In this document: piece after piece, positions 1 through 8,605 of the stretch
How positions within the stretch are numbered: the stretch's first letter is position 1
Layout: the number at the start of each line of letters is the position of its first letter
NCBI GenBank assembly: GCA_016716265.1
Contig: JADJWQ010000001.1
Location: 1,922,001 to 1,986,000 of the forward strand
Origin: Planctomycetota bacterium
GTDB taxonomy: Bacteria > Planctomycetota > UBA1135 > UBA2386
Length of the DNA: 64,000 nt
Direction: 5' to 3'
Translations under genes and position numbers: made by a program
The notes under the pieces: generated by a model
Seen by the model: the letters and a program-made list of their open reading frames with translations, nothing else
Database searches by the model: none
What the model was told of the DNA's origin: nothing

Positions 1-1498
1 AGAGCGAGCCGTTCGGCGAGTCCAGGTGGTAAACGATGGTGTCGAACGCGTCGGCGCCACGGACGAACTCGCCGGGTCCGGCGGTCGGCGCGGCGTTGAT
101 TCCACTGGCGAGCGACAGGTCGCGGTCGCTTCCGGCGTACGGGCGGGTCTCGAACGCCCAGGTCGCGTCGTTGCCACTCGCCGGGTGCTGGATGTTGACG
201 ATGAAGCGGTAGGGGTTGGTCGGATCGAAGATCATGCCGCTCGGCTCCGAGCCGCTGATCCCCAGCGAGACGAACACGCCCATGCTCTCGGCGACGCCGT
301 CCTTGTCGGCGTCCATCGCCTTCCAGATGTCACCACCGTTCGGCTCGCCGTCCTCGACCACGTAGATGCTGCCGAAGGCGTCGACGGCCACGTTGTCCGG
401 GCTGGCGAACACACCGCCCACCGCTGCGCCGGTGGCCAGATCGATGGTGTTGCGATCCAGGAACCAACGCACCATCGCGGTGTCGCCACCCGTCAGCTCG
501 ATCGACAGGACCGCGTTCTCGCTGGTCACCGCGCAGTAGATGCACTCGTTGCCGTTCGCGAGCACGTTGAAGTCGAGGTCCTCCGGACGGCCGTACGGCG
601 TGCCAAGAACCTCGTCGGCGGCATCGCGGCCGCCAGTCGTCGAGACGTAGGCGAGTGGATCGGCGGTGGTCAGGGCATTGCCGACTGCGTCGGTCAGCGG
701 GATCCAGCGCGCCGCGCCGACACGGGTTGTCAGTTGGTTCTGCGCCGAGCTCCAGTTCTCGCTGGGGCGAGCGTTCGGATCGGCCGCGTAGGCATCGATG
801 CGCAACACGAACGACTGGCCGACCGACAGGTCACCAGGGTTGGCGGGCACGAACTTGTAGATGCATCCCGAGTTGTTCTCATCGACGACGTACAGGTTGC
901 CCTGGCTGTCGAAGCGGGTGCCCTCGTGGCCCATCGCCGGGATCTTGCTCAGCCAGCGGACCTGGAACGGACCGTTTGGCGACATCGGGTTCAGCACCTC
1001 GAACATCCGGCCACCGGTGGTCTCCTCGCCGAGGATGATCGTGCCGACCGGCGTGTAGGTGCAGGGATCGAAGCGCGAGTAGTCGTCGTTGTTCGGATCC
1101 CACGCGGCCGGGTTCGACTCGCGGATGCCCGTGTTGTTGCCGAGCATCAGGGTCGTGGCGATGCCGGTGACGGTGTCGTAGCGGAACACGCCGCAGCCGC
1201 TGCTCACCTCGGACGGGGTGAAGATGTAGCGACCGGTCGGATCGAAGGCCGACATGTCCCAGAGCCCGAAGGTGGCTGGCAGGCCCTGCGTGCGGGTCAA
1301 GGTGTCCCGGTTGACGACCAGCGTCTGGGTCATCCGGAGCGGCGCCAGGAACGGCGCGGTGCCCTCGGCGCCGTTGGTGCTCCCGGGAGGCGTGGCGTTG
1401 GGGCTACCGACGGGGACGGGCAGGGGGAAGGTGGCCTGGGCGGCGAGCGAGAGGGACGCGAACGATGCCGCGACCACGGTGAGAGCGAGTTGCTTCAT
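1..1498 (-). CDS. PhoX/DUF839-like exported beta-propeller protein, 3' end outside window
   Basis: The reading frame starts at the ATG at 1498 and runs open through the left edge, so about 499 residues are seen and the C-terminus is missing. It begins with a Sec signal peptide (MKQLALTVVAASFASLSLA, cleavage near AQA). The body has repeated propeller-like blades, including GHEGTRFDSQGNLYVVDENN, GRPEDLDF, SPDNVAVDAFGSIYVVED and EPSGMIFDP followed by FIVNIQHP. This blade order is typical of DUF839/PhoX-like proteins, some of which are calcium-dependent phosphatases. Whether this one keeps phosphatase residues cannot be judged. The product is predicted to be exported. No partner gene lies beside it: the next 1.9 kb upstream is decayed DNA. 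The family call is fairly firm; the enzymatic role is not. Confidence 0.8.
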   Translation of the reverse strand, partial: MKQLALTVVAASFASLSLAAQATFPLPVPVGSPNATPPGSTNGAEGTAPFLAPLRMTQTLVVNRDTLTRTQGLPATFGLWDMSAFDPTGRYIFTPSEVSSGCGVFRYDTVTGIATTLMLGNNTGIRESNPAAWDPNNDDYSRFDPCTYTPVGTIILGEETTGGRMFEVLNPMSPNGPFQVRWLSKIPAMGHEGTRFDSQGNLYVVDENNSGCIYKFVPANPGDLSVGQSFVLRIDAYAADPNARPSENWSSAQNQLTTRVGAARWIPLTDAVGNALTTADPLAYVSTTGGRDAADEVLGTPYGRPEDLDFNVLANGNECIYCAVTSENAVLSIELTGGDTAMVRWFLDRNTIDLATGAAVGGVFASPDNVAVDAFGSIYVVEDGEPNGGDIWKAMDADKDGVAESMGVFVSLGISGSEPSGMIFDPTNPYRFIVNIQHPASGNDATWAFETRPYAGSDRDLSLASGINAAPTAGPGEFVRGADAFDTIVYHLDSPNGSL

Positions 1499-2164
1499 GA
1501 GGGGTGATGGTTGCTCTTTTTCGGGCAGCGTCTGCGCGACCCGCCGACCACGATCACCCGGCCCCTGCTGCGTCGAGTAAAGGCCACGAGAATCCTGCGC
1601 GCGAAGTCCGGCGAGGCCCGCGACGGACCGCGCGCTCTCGCAACGCGCTCGATCGCCCGCGAGGCGACGCCACGTAGCGGATCCCCGCCATCCGCTGGGC
1701 GCAGCGCAGCACCTGCACGCCGTAGCCGAACTCGTCGTCGTGGCAGCCGTCCGTGGACCACGCAGCGATCCCCGTTCACCACGGTGGCGGCCGGATCGAC
1801 GATGCCGCCGTAGCGGGAGCCGACCAGGTCGGTCGCGGAGCTCTCGGTCGAGGAGCTCTCGGTGGCGGTGGTGTGGTCGATCCAAAGCGACAGTGCCGAG
1901 TGGACTGCGGCGTCGCGCAGGGAGTCGTTCGGCTCCCCGACCGTGGTCTCGCGTTCGCGCACCAGGTCGAGCATCGCCAGCGAGACGCTCGGGGTCGGCA
2001 CCTGGATCGCGTTGCCGGTGGGCTCGCCGGCTTGCCGAGGTCCATGCGGCACGGATGCAGATCCATCGAAGCGAATTGCTCCGAGAGCGGGATGGTGTCG
2101 CGGATCGACAGCTCGCTCTCGTCGACCGGCCGTACCCGACGATGCGCCCGGAGCGCGCGGGAAG
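1499..2164. other. Decayed non-coding stretch with an unrecognised coding remnant
   Basis: No credible intact gene is seen. On the minus strand, around 2045 down to 1750, a stretch reads as protein-like sequence (for example SLAMLDLVRERETTVGEPND, then YGGIVDPAATVVNGDRCVVHG shortened here) but has no start and soon loses frame. It may be the remnant of an exported protein. I do not recognise the family. It lies just downstream of the IS91-like relic and just upstream of the PhoX-like gene, whose promoter should be in the part near 1499-1600. Confidence 0.4.
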
Positions 2165-2906
2165 GAGGAATGGGTTCCTGGCGATGCTCGGGGGGGCCCC
2201 GGAACCGCGCGGAGTCGGCCGGGCGCCAACAGAGGCTCTCGCAGGGAGTCGGGTCGCGGAGCGCTGCCCGATGTCAGGCCACTCGTAGCCGTGACGGCAG
2301 CTCGGGATCGCTGGGCGACCTCGATTCCGGTCGCCGCGTCGCGCTTCGAGGGACTCAGTCGGTCCACGGGCACGGGCACCCGGGGGCGGAGCGCGCTTCG
2401 GGACAGGTGGTGGGAGCTCCTTGGGCAGGTCGAGATGGGTCGACCCGCGCACGATGGTGCGCAGGTCGGTGAGAAACGACGGCAGCTGACGGCGAGTCTG
2501 GCAGTCCGGGCAGACCGGCACGTCAACCCGAAGCTGCGCGCCATCCGCTTGGACGGTTCATTGCGGCGACGCGATCGACGTTCCTTGCACGCTGGTTTCG
2601 TGAGGGTGCGCTGGCGTACTTGCCGTGCTCGGAACGCGGGTGGTGACTCTGCTTCATCGGGCGGCGAAGGCACGACCGATCCGATGACGAGGCGCTCGGT
2701 GCGAACGCCCCGTGGTCGGTCACCAGGTTCGTCCGCGGGCGAGGCACCAGGTCCGCCAGCCGCTCGATCAGGACCAGCGGCTCGCACACGATCAGCTTCG
2801 TGCCGTCCCGACACGGCCGCTCGAGCCTGTAGACACCCTTGCCGCGACGGGTCCAGGCCAGGCGATCCGCGTCGATGGCCGGGCGCAGGACGTAGCGGGC
2901 GCACAA
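2165..2906 (-). mobile_element. IS91-like transposase C-terminal relic, copy A
   Basis: On the minus strand from 2906 the sequence reads CARYVLRPAID, then VYRLERPCRDGTKLIV, then LIERLADLVPRPRTNLV and DHGAFAPSA. This is the usual C-terminal order of IS91-family (Y2 transposase, PF04986-type) proteins, which commonly read RYLLRPPL, DG-T, LVPRPR-N and YHGVLAP. After a frame change the tail continues near 2530-2400 as VCPDCQTRRQLPSFLTDLRT and HLDLPKELPPPVP, matching the cysteine-containing family C-terminus. The catalytic N-terminal half is absent and the reading frame is broken. The last ~240 bases (2165-2400) lie beyond the protein end and recur in copy B, so they are probably the IS 3' end. 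This is a dead element. Confidence 0.75.
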
Positions 2907-2914
2907 CCCCGAGC

Positions 2915-3400
2915 GCTGGACCGCGCGACCCGGGCCGACGACTGCTTCGGGCTCCCCGGTCTGCCCGCGGCGGCCGCCCGGCTGCGCATCGGGCTACCGC
3001 GCTTCGGCGAGCGTCGGCTCGAGGTCGAGGTGCCGGCGCCGGGCAGGTCGCCGACCTCGGCGGCGACGAGCATGGCCGGCTCGAGATGGCGGTGCCGGAG
3101 CGCAACGTCGCGCTGCGGGTGCTCGCACCCGGGCATCCCGGCCTTGCGCGGGCGCGCGTCGTTGTGCGGCTGGTCGCCCCCGACGAGCGCGCGGTCGAGC
3201 CGCGACCGCCGCGTACGCTCCGTCCGCCTGGCCGACCACGCCGACTTCGTCGAGTTCGAGCTGCGCTCCGCGTCGCGCGACCTCGTGCTCGAGTCCGACA
3301 CGCGCGACCGACGCGTGCCCTTCGACGTGAGCCCCGGCTCCGCCGGCCTGCGCGTCGAGTCGTCCGTCGAATGGCGTGGATTTGACCGTCGGGCTCCGCC
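2915..3400 (+). pseudogene. Remnant of a carboxypeptidase-regulatory-like exported protein
   Basis: The plus strand here is protein-like in shifting frames: DDCFGLPGLPAAAARLRIGL, then FGERRLEVEVPAPG, then DEHGRLEMAVPERNVALRVL, and near the end DFVEFELRSASRDLVLESD. The pattern of a glycine-led turn, a short beta strand and a second strand is that of carboxypeptidase regulatory-like or CNA-B-like beta-sandwich domains in planctomycete surface proteins. At least two frame changes are needed to read it, and no start codon or signal peptide is left. Its upstream side abuts the IS91-like relic, which may have truncated it. The domain assignment is tentative. Confidence 0.45.
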
Positions 3401-3419
3401 GTCCGATCGTGGCGGCCTG

Positions 3420-4115
3420 ATGACCAGCGCCCCTGCCGTCCCGCCCCCAGACCTTGCCGGCCACGCGGCGCCCGCCGAGGCGATCCCCTCGCGCGAGGAG
3501 CGGCGGCGGCGCCGGCTGTCGCGCAAGGCCAAGGTGAAGCGTTGGCTCGCCGCCAGGGCCGACCACCCCTCGGCGGTCCCGTTGATGATGCTGCTGTCGT
3601 TCCTCGACTCGTGCATCTCGCCGGTGATGCCCGAGGTGCTGCTGCTGCCGATGAGCATCGGCCGACCGGCGCGGGCCTGGAGCTATGCGGGCTGGGCCTC
3701 GCTGGCCTCGGTGCTCGGTGGCATGTTCGGCTACCTGCTCGGCTGGCAATTGTGGGAAGCCGGCTTGCGGGAGTGGTTCTTCGCGCACGTGCCCGGCTTC
3801 GACGCCGAGACCTTCGCCGGCATCGGCGCACACTTCGGCCACGCGGCCTTCGTCGTCGTGTTCCTCGCCGGCCTCACGCCCCTGCCCTACAAGGTGTTCA
3901 CGATCGCGGCGGGCGTGTTCCACGAATCGGTCCCGTTCGACACGTTCCTGCTCGCGTCGCTGACCAGCCGCACGCTGCGATTCCTGCTGATCGCCTGGTT
4001 GATCAATCGCTTCGGGCCGCCATTCCTCGACTTCCTGGCCCGGCGCGGGCTGGCGATGCTGCTGGTGTCGCTCGCGGGGCTCGGGCTCGTCGTCGCCATC
4101 GAAGCGCTGCTCTGA
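3420..4115 (+). CDS. VTT (DedA/YqaA-type) integral membrane protein
   Basis: A 231-residue inner-membrane protein. A charged N-terminal tail of about 45 residues (EERRRRRLSRKAK) is followed by the YqaA-like core: PLMMLLSFLDSCISPVMPEV, a glycine-rich helix (LASVLGGMFGYLLGW), and a re-entrant segment with FLAGLTPLPYKVFTIAAGVF. The proline/glycine-containing loops and conserved acidic and arginine positions are typical of the VTT (SNARE-associated) family. Members are implicated in membrane homeostasis and lipid movement, but the substrate of this one is unknown. The ATG at 3420 was chosen because the frame upstream belongs to decayed DNA. An ATG about 55 codons later would drop only the charged tail and is a possible alternative. 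The gene is monocistronic by its spacing. Confidence 0.88.
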   Translation: MTSAPAVPPPDLAGHAAPAEAIPSREERRRRRLSRKAKVKRWLAARADHPSAVPLMMLLSFLDSCISPVMPEVLLLPMSIGRPARAWSYAGWASLASVLGGMFGYLLGWQLWEAGLREWFFAHVPGFDAETFAGIGAHFGHAAFVVVFLAGLTPLPYKVFTIAAGVFHESVPFDTFLLASLTSRTLRFLLIAWLINRFGPPFLDFLARRGLAMLLVSLAGLGLVVAIEALL

Positions 4116-4176
4116 CTCGGCGCAGCAGGCGAGCGGGGCCGGATGTCCGCGGCTCGGGCGTCCGCGTCGGAATACG

Positions 4177-4410
4177 ATGTCGACGCAGACGGCCAGCGCC
4201 GCGCGCGCGACCACTGCGATCGACGAGGAGACCCTCGAGGTCGCCAGGGCCTTCGACGCGGTATTCGGGCCCTGCGTCACGGCTGGCAAGGTGGCGGGCG
4301 TCGAGGCGATGGAAGACGGCTCGGTCGCGGTCTGCACGTTCCACGGTGGGATCCGGACCAGCGAACGGGAGGACATCGGCACCTGCTCGGCAGAGCTGCA
4401 GTGGCGATGA
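4177..4410 (+). CDS. Small hypothetical protein (77 aa)
   Basis: A short open frame of 77 codons, 61 bases after the VTT gene on the same strand. The protein is acidic and mostly hydrophilic, with EETLEVARAFDAVFGPCV and AMEDGSVAVCTFHGG. It has no signal peptide or membrane segment and two cysteines. Third codon positions are strongly G/C as in neighbouring real genes, and no better gene overlaps it. I do not recognise a family. It could be co-transcribed with the VTT gene. It may be spurious, because short open frames are common at this base composition. Confidence 0.5.
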   Translation: MSTQTASAARATTAIDEETLEVARAFDAVFGPCVTAGKVAGVEAMEDGSVAVCTFHGGIRTSEREDIGTCSAELQWR

Positions 4411-4612
4411 TGTCGTCCCCGCGGCTGCGAGTGGCGCGGCCGGGGTGGCTGGGGGTGCGGGCGTTCGCGCCGGCGGCGCCCCGTACGCTGGGGATCGACG
4501 ACGCGGGCGGGCTCGGCACCGGATGCCTGTCGGCATTTCGGATGACTGCGACGGGGCGGACGATGGTCCACGCCCCGGGGCGATAGCTGGATGCCGGCGA
4601 CCGACGTCGAGC

Positions 4613-5782
4613 TCAGAGCCCGACGACCAGGGCGACGCCATTGCTGAGCTCGCCGAAGCCGAGGAACGGCCCATTGGTGGCCGGCATCAGCGTCTGCGCG
4701 GTGACCGCGAGGCCGGCGAGACTGCTGGAGCCCGGCAGCGGCAGAGCGACCGTCTGCCGGCCTGCCGCGTCGGCGAAGCCGGCGAAGTCGAGCTGCAGCG
4801 AAGCCGGGTCGAGCTGCAGCGTGCAGGTGCCGAATGGCAGCCAGGCCGGGGCGCCGACCGCGAAGCCGCGGAACACCGGGGCCTGGGCCGGCGCACCGTT
4901 CGTGGTCAGCAGCAGCGTGGTGCCGAGCCGCGGCAATGTGCTGACGAGGGTCGGCGGTGCCGCACCGCAGCCCGTGCCCACCGGCTGCGACGAGGCCTGC
5001 AGGGACGGGTAGGTGACGCCGCTACAGGTCGCGATCGAAGCCCCGGGCGTGAGGCTGGTGAAATCGAACAGGCTCTCGAGGTCGATCGAGTAGGAAGCCG
5101 TCGCCACCGGAAAGCCGTTCCGCACACCGTACTCGTCGACATTGCAGGTCGTGCGACCCTCGACGACGAAGGTCTGCCCGACCGCCGTCGGCACGATCGC
5201 GGTGGCGACGCCGGTCGTCGAATCGAGGCTGGCCACCACCGAGCTCACGCCGAGGCTGCTCGCCTCCGGGGCGACGCGGATCTGGGCGCTGTAGTTGGAG
5301 ACCAGCGGCATCAAGCCGGCCAGCACGCAGCTGCCGGCCATGCGCACCCGGAGGCGGAGCTGCACGGGCGTGCCTGCCGGCAGGCCCGGGGCCTGCACCG
5401 TCAGTGTGTCGCGGAACTGGACCGTCGGCAGATCGGAGGCCGACATGTTCACGTACAGCGAGGTGCCGTTGCCGTTCCAGTTCTGCGCCTGGCCGGTACC
5501 GAGGATGCGCAGCCGCCCGAACTGCGCCTGGGTCCGCACCGTGCCCTCGGAGTAGAGGCTGATGCCGGGCGACCCACCGCCGTTCTGCTGCAGCGTCGTC
5601 ACCGCCGTAGGCTGCCAGCCGGTGTCGACCTGGACGATGTTGGAGACGGCCGTCTGGTTGCCCATCTGGTAGGCCGAACGGACGGCACATGCCTGTGCGG
5701 CGACCGGCGTTGCCAGGGCGAGCAGGAGGCCACAAGGGGCCACGAGGGCGCGGCGTGAAAGTGAGCTGGGGAGACTGGACAT
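4613..5782 (-). CDS. Exported protein with GxGC/VVGL C-terminal module
   Basis: 389 residues starting at the ATG at 5782, which places a Sec signal peptide at the N-terminus (RRALVAPCGLLLALATPVAA, then QA). An in-frame ATG further upstream would bury this signal, so it was rejected. The central part is beta-rich with small repeated motifs (VQFRDTLTVQAPGLPAGTPV). The last ~125 residues form a module also seen in four other loci of this window: GTGCG, a hydrophobic strand around PRLGTTLLLTTNGAP, LPFGTCTLQLDP, and the ending SNGVALVVGL. The module looks like a beta sandwich common at the end of planctomycete exported proteins. The function is unknown. The gene is divergent from the module gene at 6239 across a 456-bp spacer. 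Confidence 0.85.
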   Translation of the reverse strand: MSSLPSSLSRRALVAPCGLLLALATPVAAQACAVRSAYQMGNQTAVSNIVQVDTGWQPTAVTTLQQNGGGSPGISLYSEGTVRTQAQFGRLRILGTGQAQNWNGNGTSLYVNMSASDLPTVQFRDTLTVQAPGLPAGTPVQLRLRVRMAGSCVLAGLMPLVSNYSAQIRVAPEASSLGVSSVVASLDSTTGVATAIVPTAVGQTFVVEGRTTCNVDEYGVRNGFPVATASYSIDLESLFDFTSLTPGASIATCSGVTYPSLQASSQPVGTGCGAAPPTLVSTLPRLGTTLLLTTNGAPAQAPVFRGFAVGAPAWLPFGTCTLQLDPASLQLDFAGFADAAGRQTVALPLPGSSSLAGLAVTAQTLMPATNGPFLGFGELSNGVALVVGL

Positions 5783-6238
5783 GGCGATCACGAGCGCTTC
5801 AGCGGCAGTCGGACCGTAACCACACACGGGGTCAGGAACTCCATGCCGCGGTCCGGACCACCCGCCTCTCCAGCAGGACGATCCCTCCCGTCCGCAACCG
5901 CGTCGGGGCTGCACACGGATCGCAACCAGGGCTCGCGTTCGTGCCCGGGCGGCTCGAGCGAAGCCTCGATCAGCACCCTCGCCCGCCGCCGGAGCTCCGG
6001 GTCGCGTCGCACCGTCGCCGTCGAGCTCCCGGGGCCAGGCCCGGCACGCGCACCATGCTGCGTCCGGCCCGCTCCGGCCCCGGACCGGAGCCCGCGGAGC
6101 GGTCGGCCAACGCCCGCAGACGGTGCACCGGATCGGCGCGGATGTGTGATCTCGGCCTCGGATGTCCAGCGCGGGCCACTTCGGTCATTCCGGTTGGCGG
6201 CACACCCGCCGCCCGACTCCCCACGCGATCTCCAGGCC
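5783..6238. other. Divergent intergenic region
   Basis: A 456-bp spacer between two divergently transcribed genes for exported module proteins; promoters for both should lie here. No open frame in it looks coding: those present have no family signature and no consistent codon bias. I see no clear promoter boxes or inverted repeat. The stretch may contain further gene remnants. Confidence 0.4.
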
Positions 6239-7456
6239 ATGACCTCGACCCTCCGCATCTCTCTCGCGCTCGCCGTCGCGCTGCCGTGGCTCGCTGCCGC
6301 CGCCGTCGCCCAGACCACTCCGGAGGTCCTGGGACTGACGGACACGGCGCCGCAGCTCGCGCGCATCGACCCGGGCTTCTGCACGCTCTCGCTCTGCCCG
6401 CCGGCGATCGGTCCCTCGGTGTCGCCGTGGGCCGGTGGTGTCGCGCACGATCCGGGCGACCGCGCGACGTGGCTGAGCGAGGGACTGACGCTGACGAAGG
6501 TCGACGCTCGCAACACCTGCGTGACGGTCTGCGGTCCGTTCCCGGCGCCGAACCTGCCGGCCGGCGTGGTCGTCACGGGGCTCGCCTACAACGAAGCGCT
6601 CGGGCGGCTGTTCGTCAGCCACTCGGACAACACCATCTGGGTCTACCAGGTCGCGGGGGGGTGCACGCTGTCGCTGCTCAACAGCTGCACGCTGACGGTG
6701 CCGACCAATCACATCGTCAGCGGGCTGGCGACCAGCGATCCGAACGGACTGCTGTTCTACGCGTCGTCGCCATGGCTCGGCTTCGGCGCGCCGACCGAGA
6801 TCCACGTCGCGTTCCAAGGCTCGCCCTGTACGCCCATCTGCCCGGCCACGATTCCATCGAACACGGCCGGCATCGTGCCGGACATCACCGGGCTGGGCTA
6901 TGACGCATGCCGGAGCGAGCTGTATTTCACCGATGGCGGACAGGTCTACGGAATGCAGTTCGCGCCGCCCTGCAGCCTGACCCAGAACACGATCTGCACG
7001 GGCGTACCCGGCCAGCTGCTGACCGGTCTCTGCGTGCTGCCGTCGACCGAGACCACCTCGGGCAACCCGTGCTTCAGTGGCTCGTCGCCGCTGTGCACCA
7101 CCATGACGCACGTGCTGCGCGGCGACCCGGCGATCGGCAACCTGACCTTCGCCCTGGACGCGCTGAACACTCCGGCGCCGTCGATCGCGATGGTGTTCAT
7201 CGACATCGGTGCGAACTGCGCGTCCGCCAACTTCGGGCTCTGCTCGCTGCTGCCGTCGATCCCGGTCTGGGCGTCGATGACCTTCGTCCCCGGCACGGGC
7301 TGCAACGGTACCGCCACCTTCCCGCTGCCGCTCCCGGCCAACGCCGCGCTGTGCGGGCTCATCCTGTCGAGTCGCTGGGCCGGCTGGATGTTCCCCGGCG
7401 GTCCGCTCGACCACTACGTGACCGACTGCCAGACCTGGATGGTCAGCGCGAGCTGA
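6239..7456 (+). CDS. Cysteine-rich exported protein with C-terminal module variant
   Basis: 405 residues from the ATG at 6239, which is followed at once by a Sec signal peptide (LRISLALAVALPWLAAAAVA, then Q). The mature part is rich in paired cysteines, such as GFCTLSLCPP, NTCVTVCGPF, GSPCTPICP and CSLTQNTICTG. It has propeller-like strands (GLAYNEALGRLFVSHSDN; ITGLGYDACRSELYFTDGG). Disulfides in an extracytoplasmic compartment are likely. The last ~60 residues (GTGCNGTATFPLPLPANAAL, then CGLILSSRW) resemble the end of the GxGC module of neighbouring proteins, without the VVGL ending. The function is not known. The IS91-like relic B begins about 24 bases after the stop codon. Confidence 0.82.
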   Translation: MTSTLRISLALAVALPWLAAAAVAQTTPEVLGLTDTAPQLARIDPGFCTLSLCPPAIGPSVSPWAGGVAHDPGDRATWLSEGLTLTKVDARNTCVTVCGPFPAPNLPAGVVVTGLAYNEALGRLFVSHSDNTIWVYQVAGGCTLSLLNSCTLTVPTNHIVSGLATSDPNGLLFYASSPWLGFGAPTEIHVAFQGSPCTPICPATIPSNTAGIVPDITGLGYDACRSELYFTDGGQVYGMQFAPPCSLTQNTICTGVPGQLLTGLCVLPSTETTSGNPCFSGSSPLCTTMTHVLRGDPAIGNLTFALDALNTPAPSIAMVFIDIGANCASANFGLCSLLPSIPVWASMTFVPGTGCNGTATFPLPLPANAALCGLILSSRWAGWMFPGGPLDHYVTDCQTWMVSAS

Positions 7457-7479
7457 TCGGGGCTGGCAGCCGTCCGCGG

Positions 7480-7980
7480 GAGGGACGAGGGCGCTTCTGG
7501 CGATGCTCGAGGGAACCCCCGGAACCGCGCGGAGTCGCCCGGGCGCCAATGGAGGCTCTCGCTGGGCGTGAGGTTGCGGAGAGCTGCCCGATGTCGGGTC
7601 ACTCACGACCTTGAAGGCAGCCCGGGGCGTTGGGCAACCTCTATTCCGGTCGCCGCGTCGAGCGACGAGGGACTCAGTCGGTCCACAGGCCTCGGCACGG
7701 GAGCGGAGCGCGCGGCGGGGCGAGTGGTGAGAGCTCCGCGGGCAGGTCGAGATGGGTCGACCCGCGCACGACAGTGCGCGGGTCGGTGAGAGACGACAGC
7801 AGCGGACGGCGAGTCTGGCACTCGGGGCAGACCAGCGAGTCGACTCCGAAGCCGCGTGCCATCCGTTCACACCAGGTATGGCGGCGGCGCGATCGAGGCT
7901 CCTCGCGCTCTGGTTGCGTGCGGGTGCGCTGGCGTCCTTGCAGCGCGCGGAACGCGGGTGGCGACCCTGCTTCATCGCGC
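7480..7980 (-). mobile_element. IS91-like transposase C-terminal relic, copy B
   Basis: On the minus strand, from about 7980 down to the stop at 7674, the sequence reads PPAFRALQGRQRTRTQPE, HTWCERMARGFGVDSLVCP, ECQTRRPLLSSLTDPRTVV and HLDLPAELSPLAPPRAP. This matches the IS91-family C-terminus (typically W-ELL-RVFGVD-L-CP-C, then a DP-T motif, then HL-LP-E-PP--P-R). The next ~195 bases (7673-7480), beyond the stop codon, closely match the same part of copy A. They include shared blocks such as GGACTCAGTCGGTCCAC and CCGGAACCGCGCGGAGTCG, read on the plus strand. Only the C-terminal end remains; no catalytic part is left. Confidence 0.75.
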
Positions 7981-7999
7981 GGGCCAGGCGCGACCCGCA

Positions 8000-8600
8000 C
8001 GGCGACGCGGACCGCACCGACGACGCGGCCGCGGCGCTGGCCGAGGGCAAGCGCCCGGCGCCGCAGGATCCGAGCCTGTGGGGACGTTCCTGCAGTTGGC
8101 GCTCCAGCAGGGCCGGCGCGAGGATGGGCTCGCCGACGGCATGCGCCTCGTCGCGATCCACCGCGGTGCGCCATCCGTCGCTGCGCGGCAGGCAGCTGAT
8201 CGCGCAGGCCGACTGCGGGGGGCGCGCGGTGCCGAGGCAGATCGGTGACCTGGTCGAGCCGCACGACGAGATGGCCACCTGGCCGATCAACGGGCGAATG
8301 CGGCCGGACGCCGCGGCCGCATGCGCTTCGCTGGCGGCGGCGCCGGACGATCGGCGCCTCGCGCACACCGACGCCGATGGTGCGTCCCGCATCGCGCTCC
8401 AGCGCGGCGCGCGCTACACGGTCTGGGCCGGCTCGGCGGATGCGGCGTCGGCGCTTCGCCAGGGCGTGATGGCCGGCGAGTTCGTCGAGCTGCGGCCGAT
8501 CCGCGGCGGGGCCCGTGGCGTCGCCCCACGGCCGCGCACCGGATGCGCCGTCGCAACCACACCGGCCAGGGCGACGCCAGCGTGCCGGTGGTTCGCGACC
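8000..8600 (+). pseudogene. Remnant of an exported regulatory-domain protein
   Basis: The plus strand reads like a decayed coding region in changing frames. QLALQQGRREDGLADGMRL is followed in another frame by GRAVPRQIGDLVEPHDEM. Then come RLAHTDADGASRIALQRG, ARYTVWAGSADAASALRQGV and MAGEFVELRPI. The D-A-D-G then strand then Y-V-W-A pattern suggests a carboxypeptidase regulatory-like domain, as in the remnant at 2915-3400. It sits between relic B and the 3' end of the repeat-containing gene, and has no start codon or signal peptide. The domain call is tentative; the loss of frame is clear. Confidence 0.45.
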
Positions 8601-8605
8601 GCGTG

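Noticed and set aside
26..1507. A plus-strand open frame of 493 codons at the left edge
   Set aside because: The minus strand encodes a PhoX/DUF839-like protein with signal peptide over the same bases. The plus frame has no recognisable feature.
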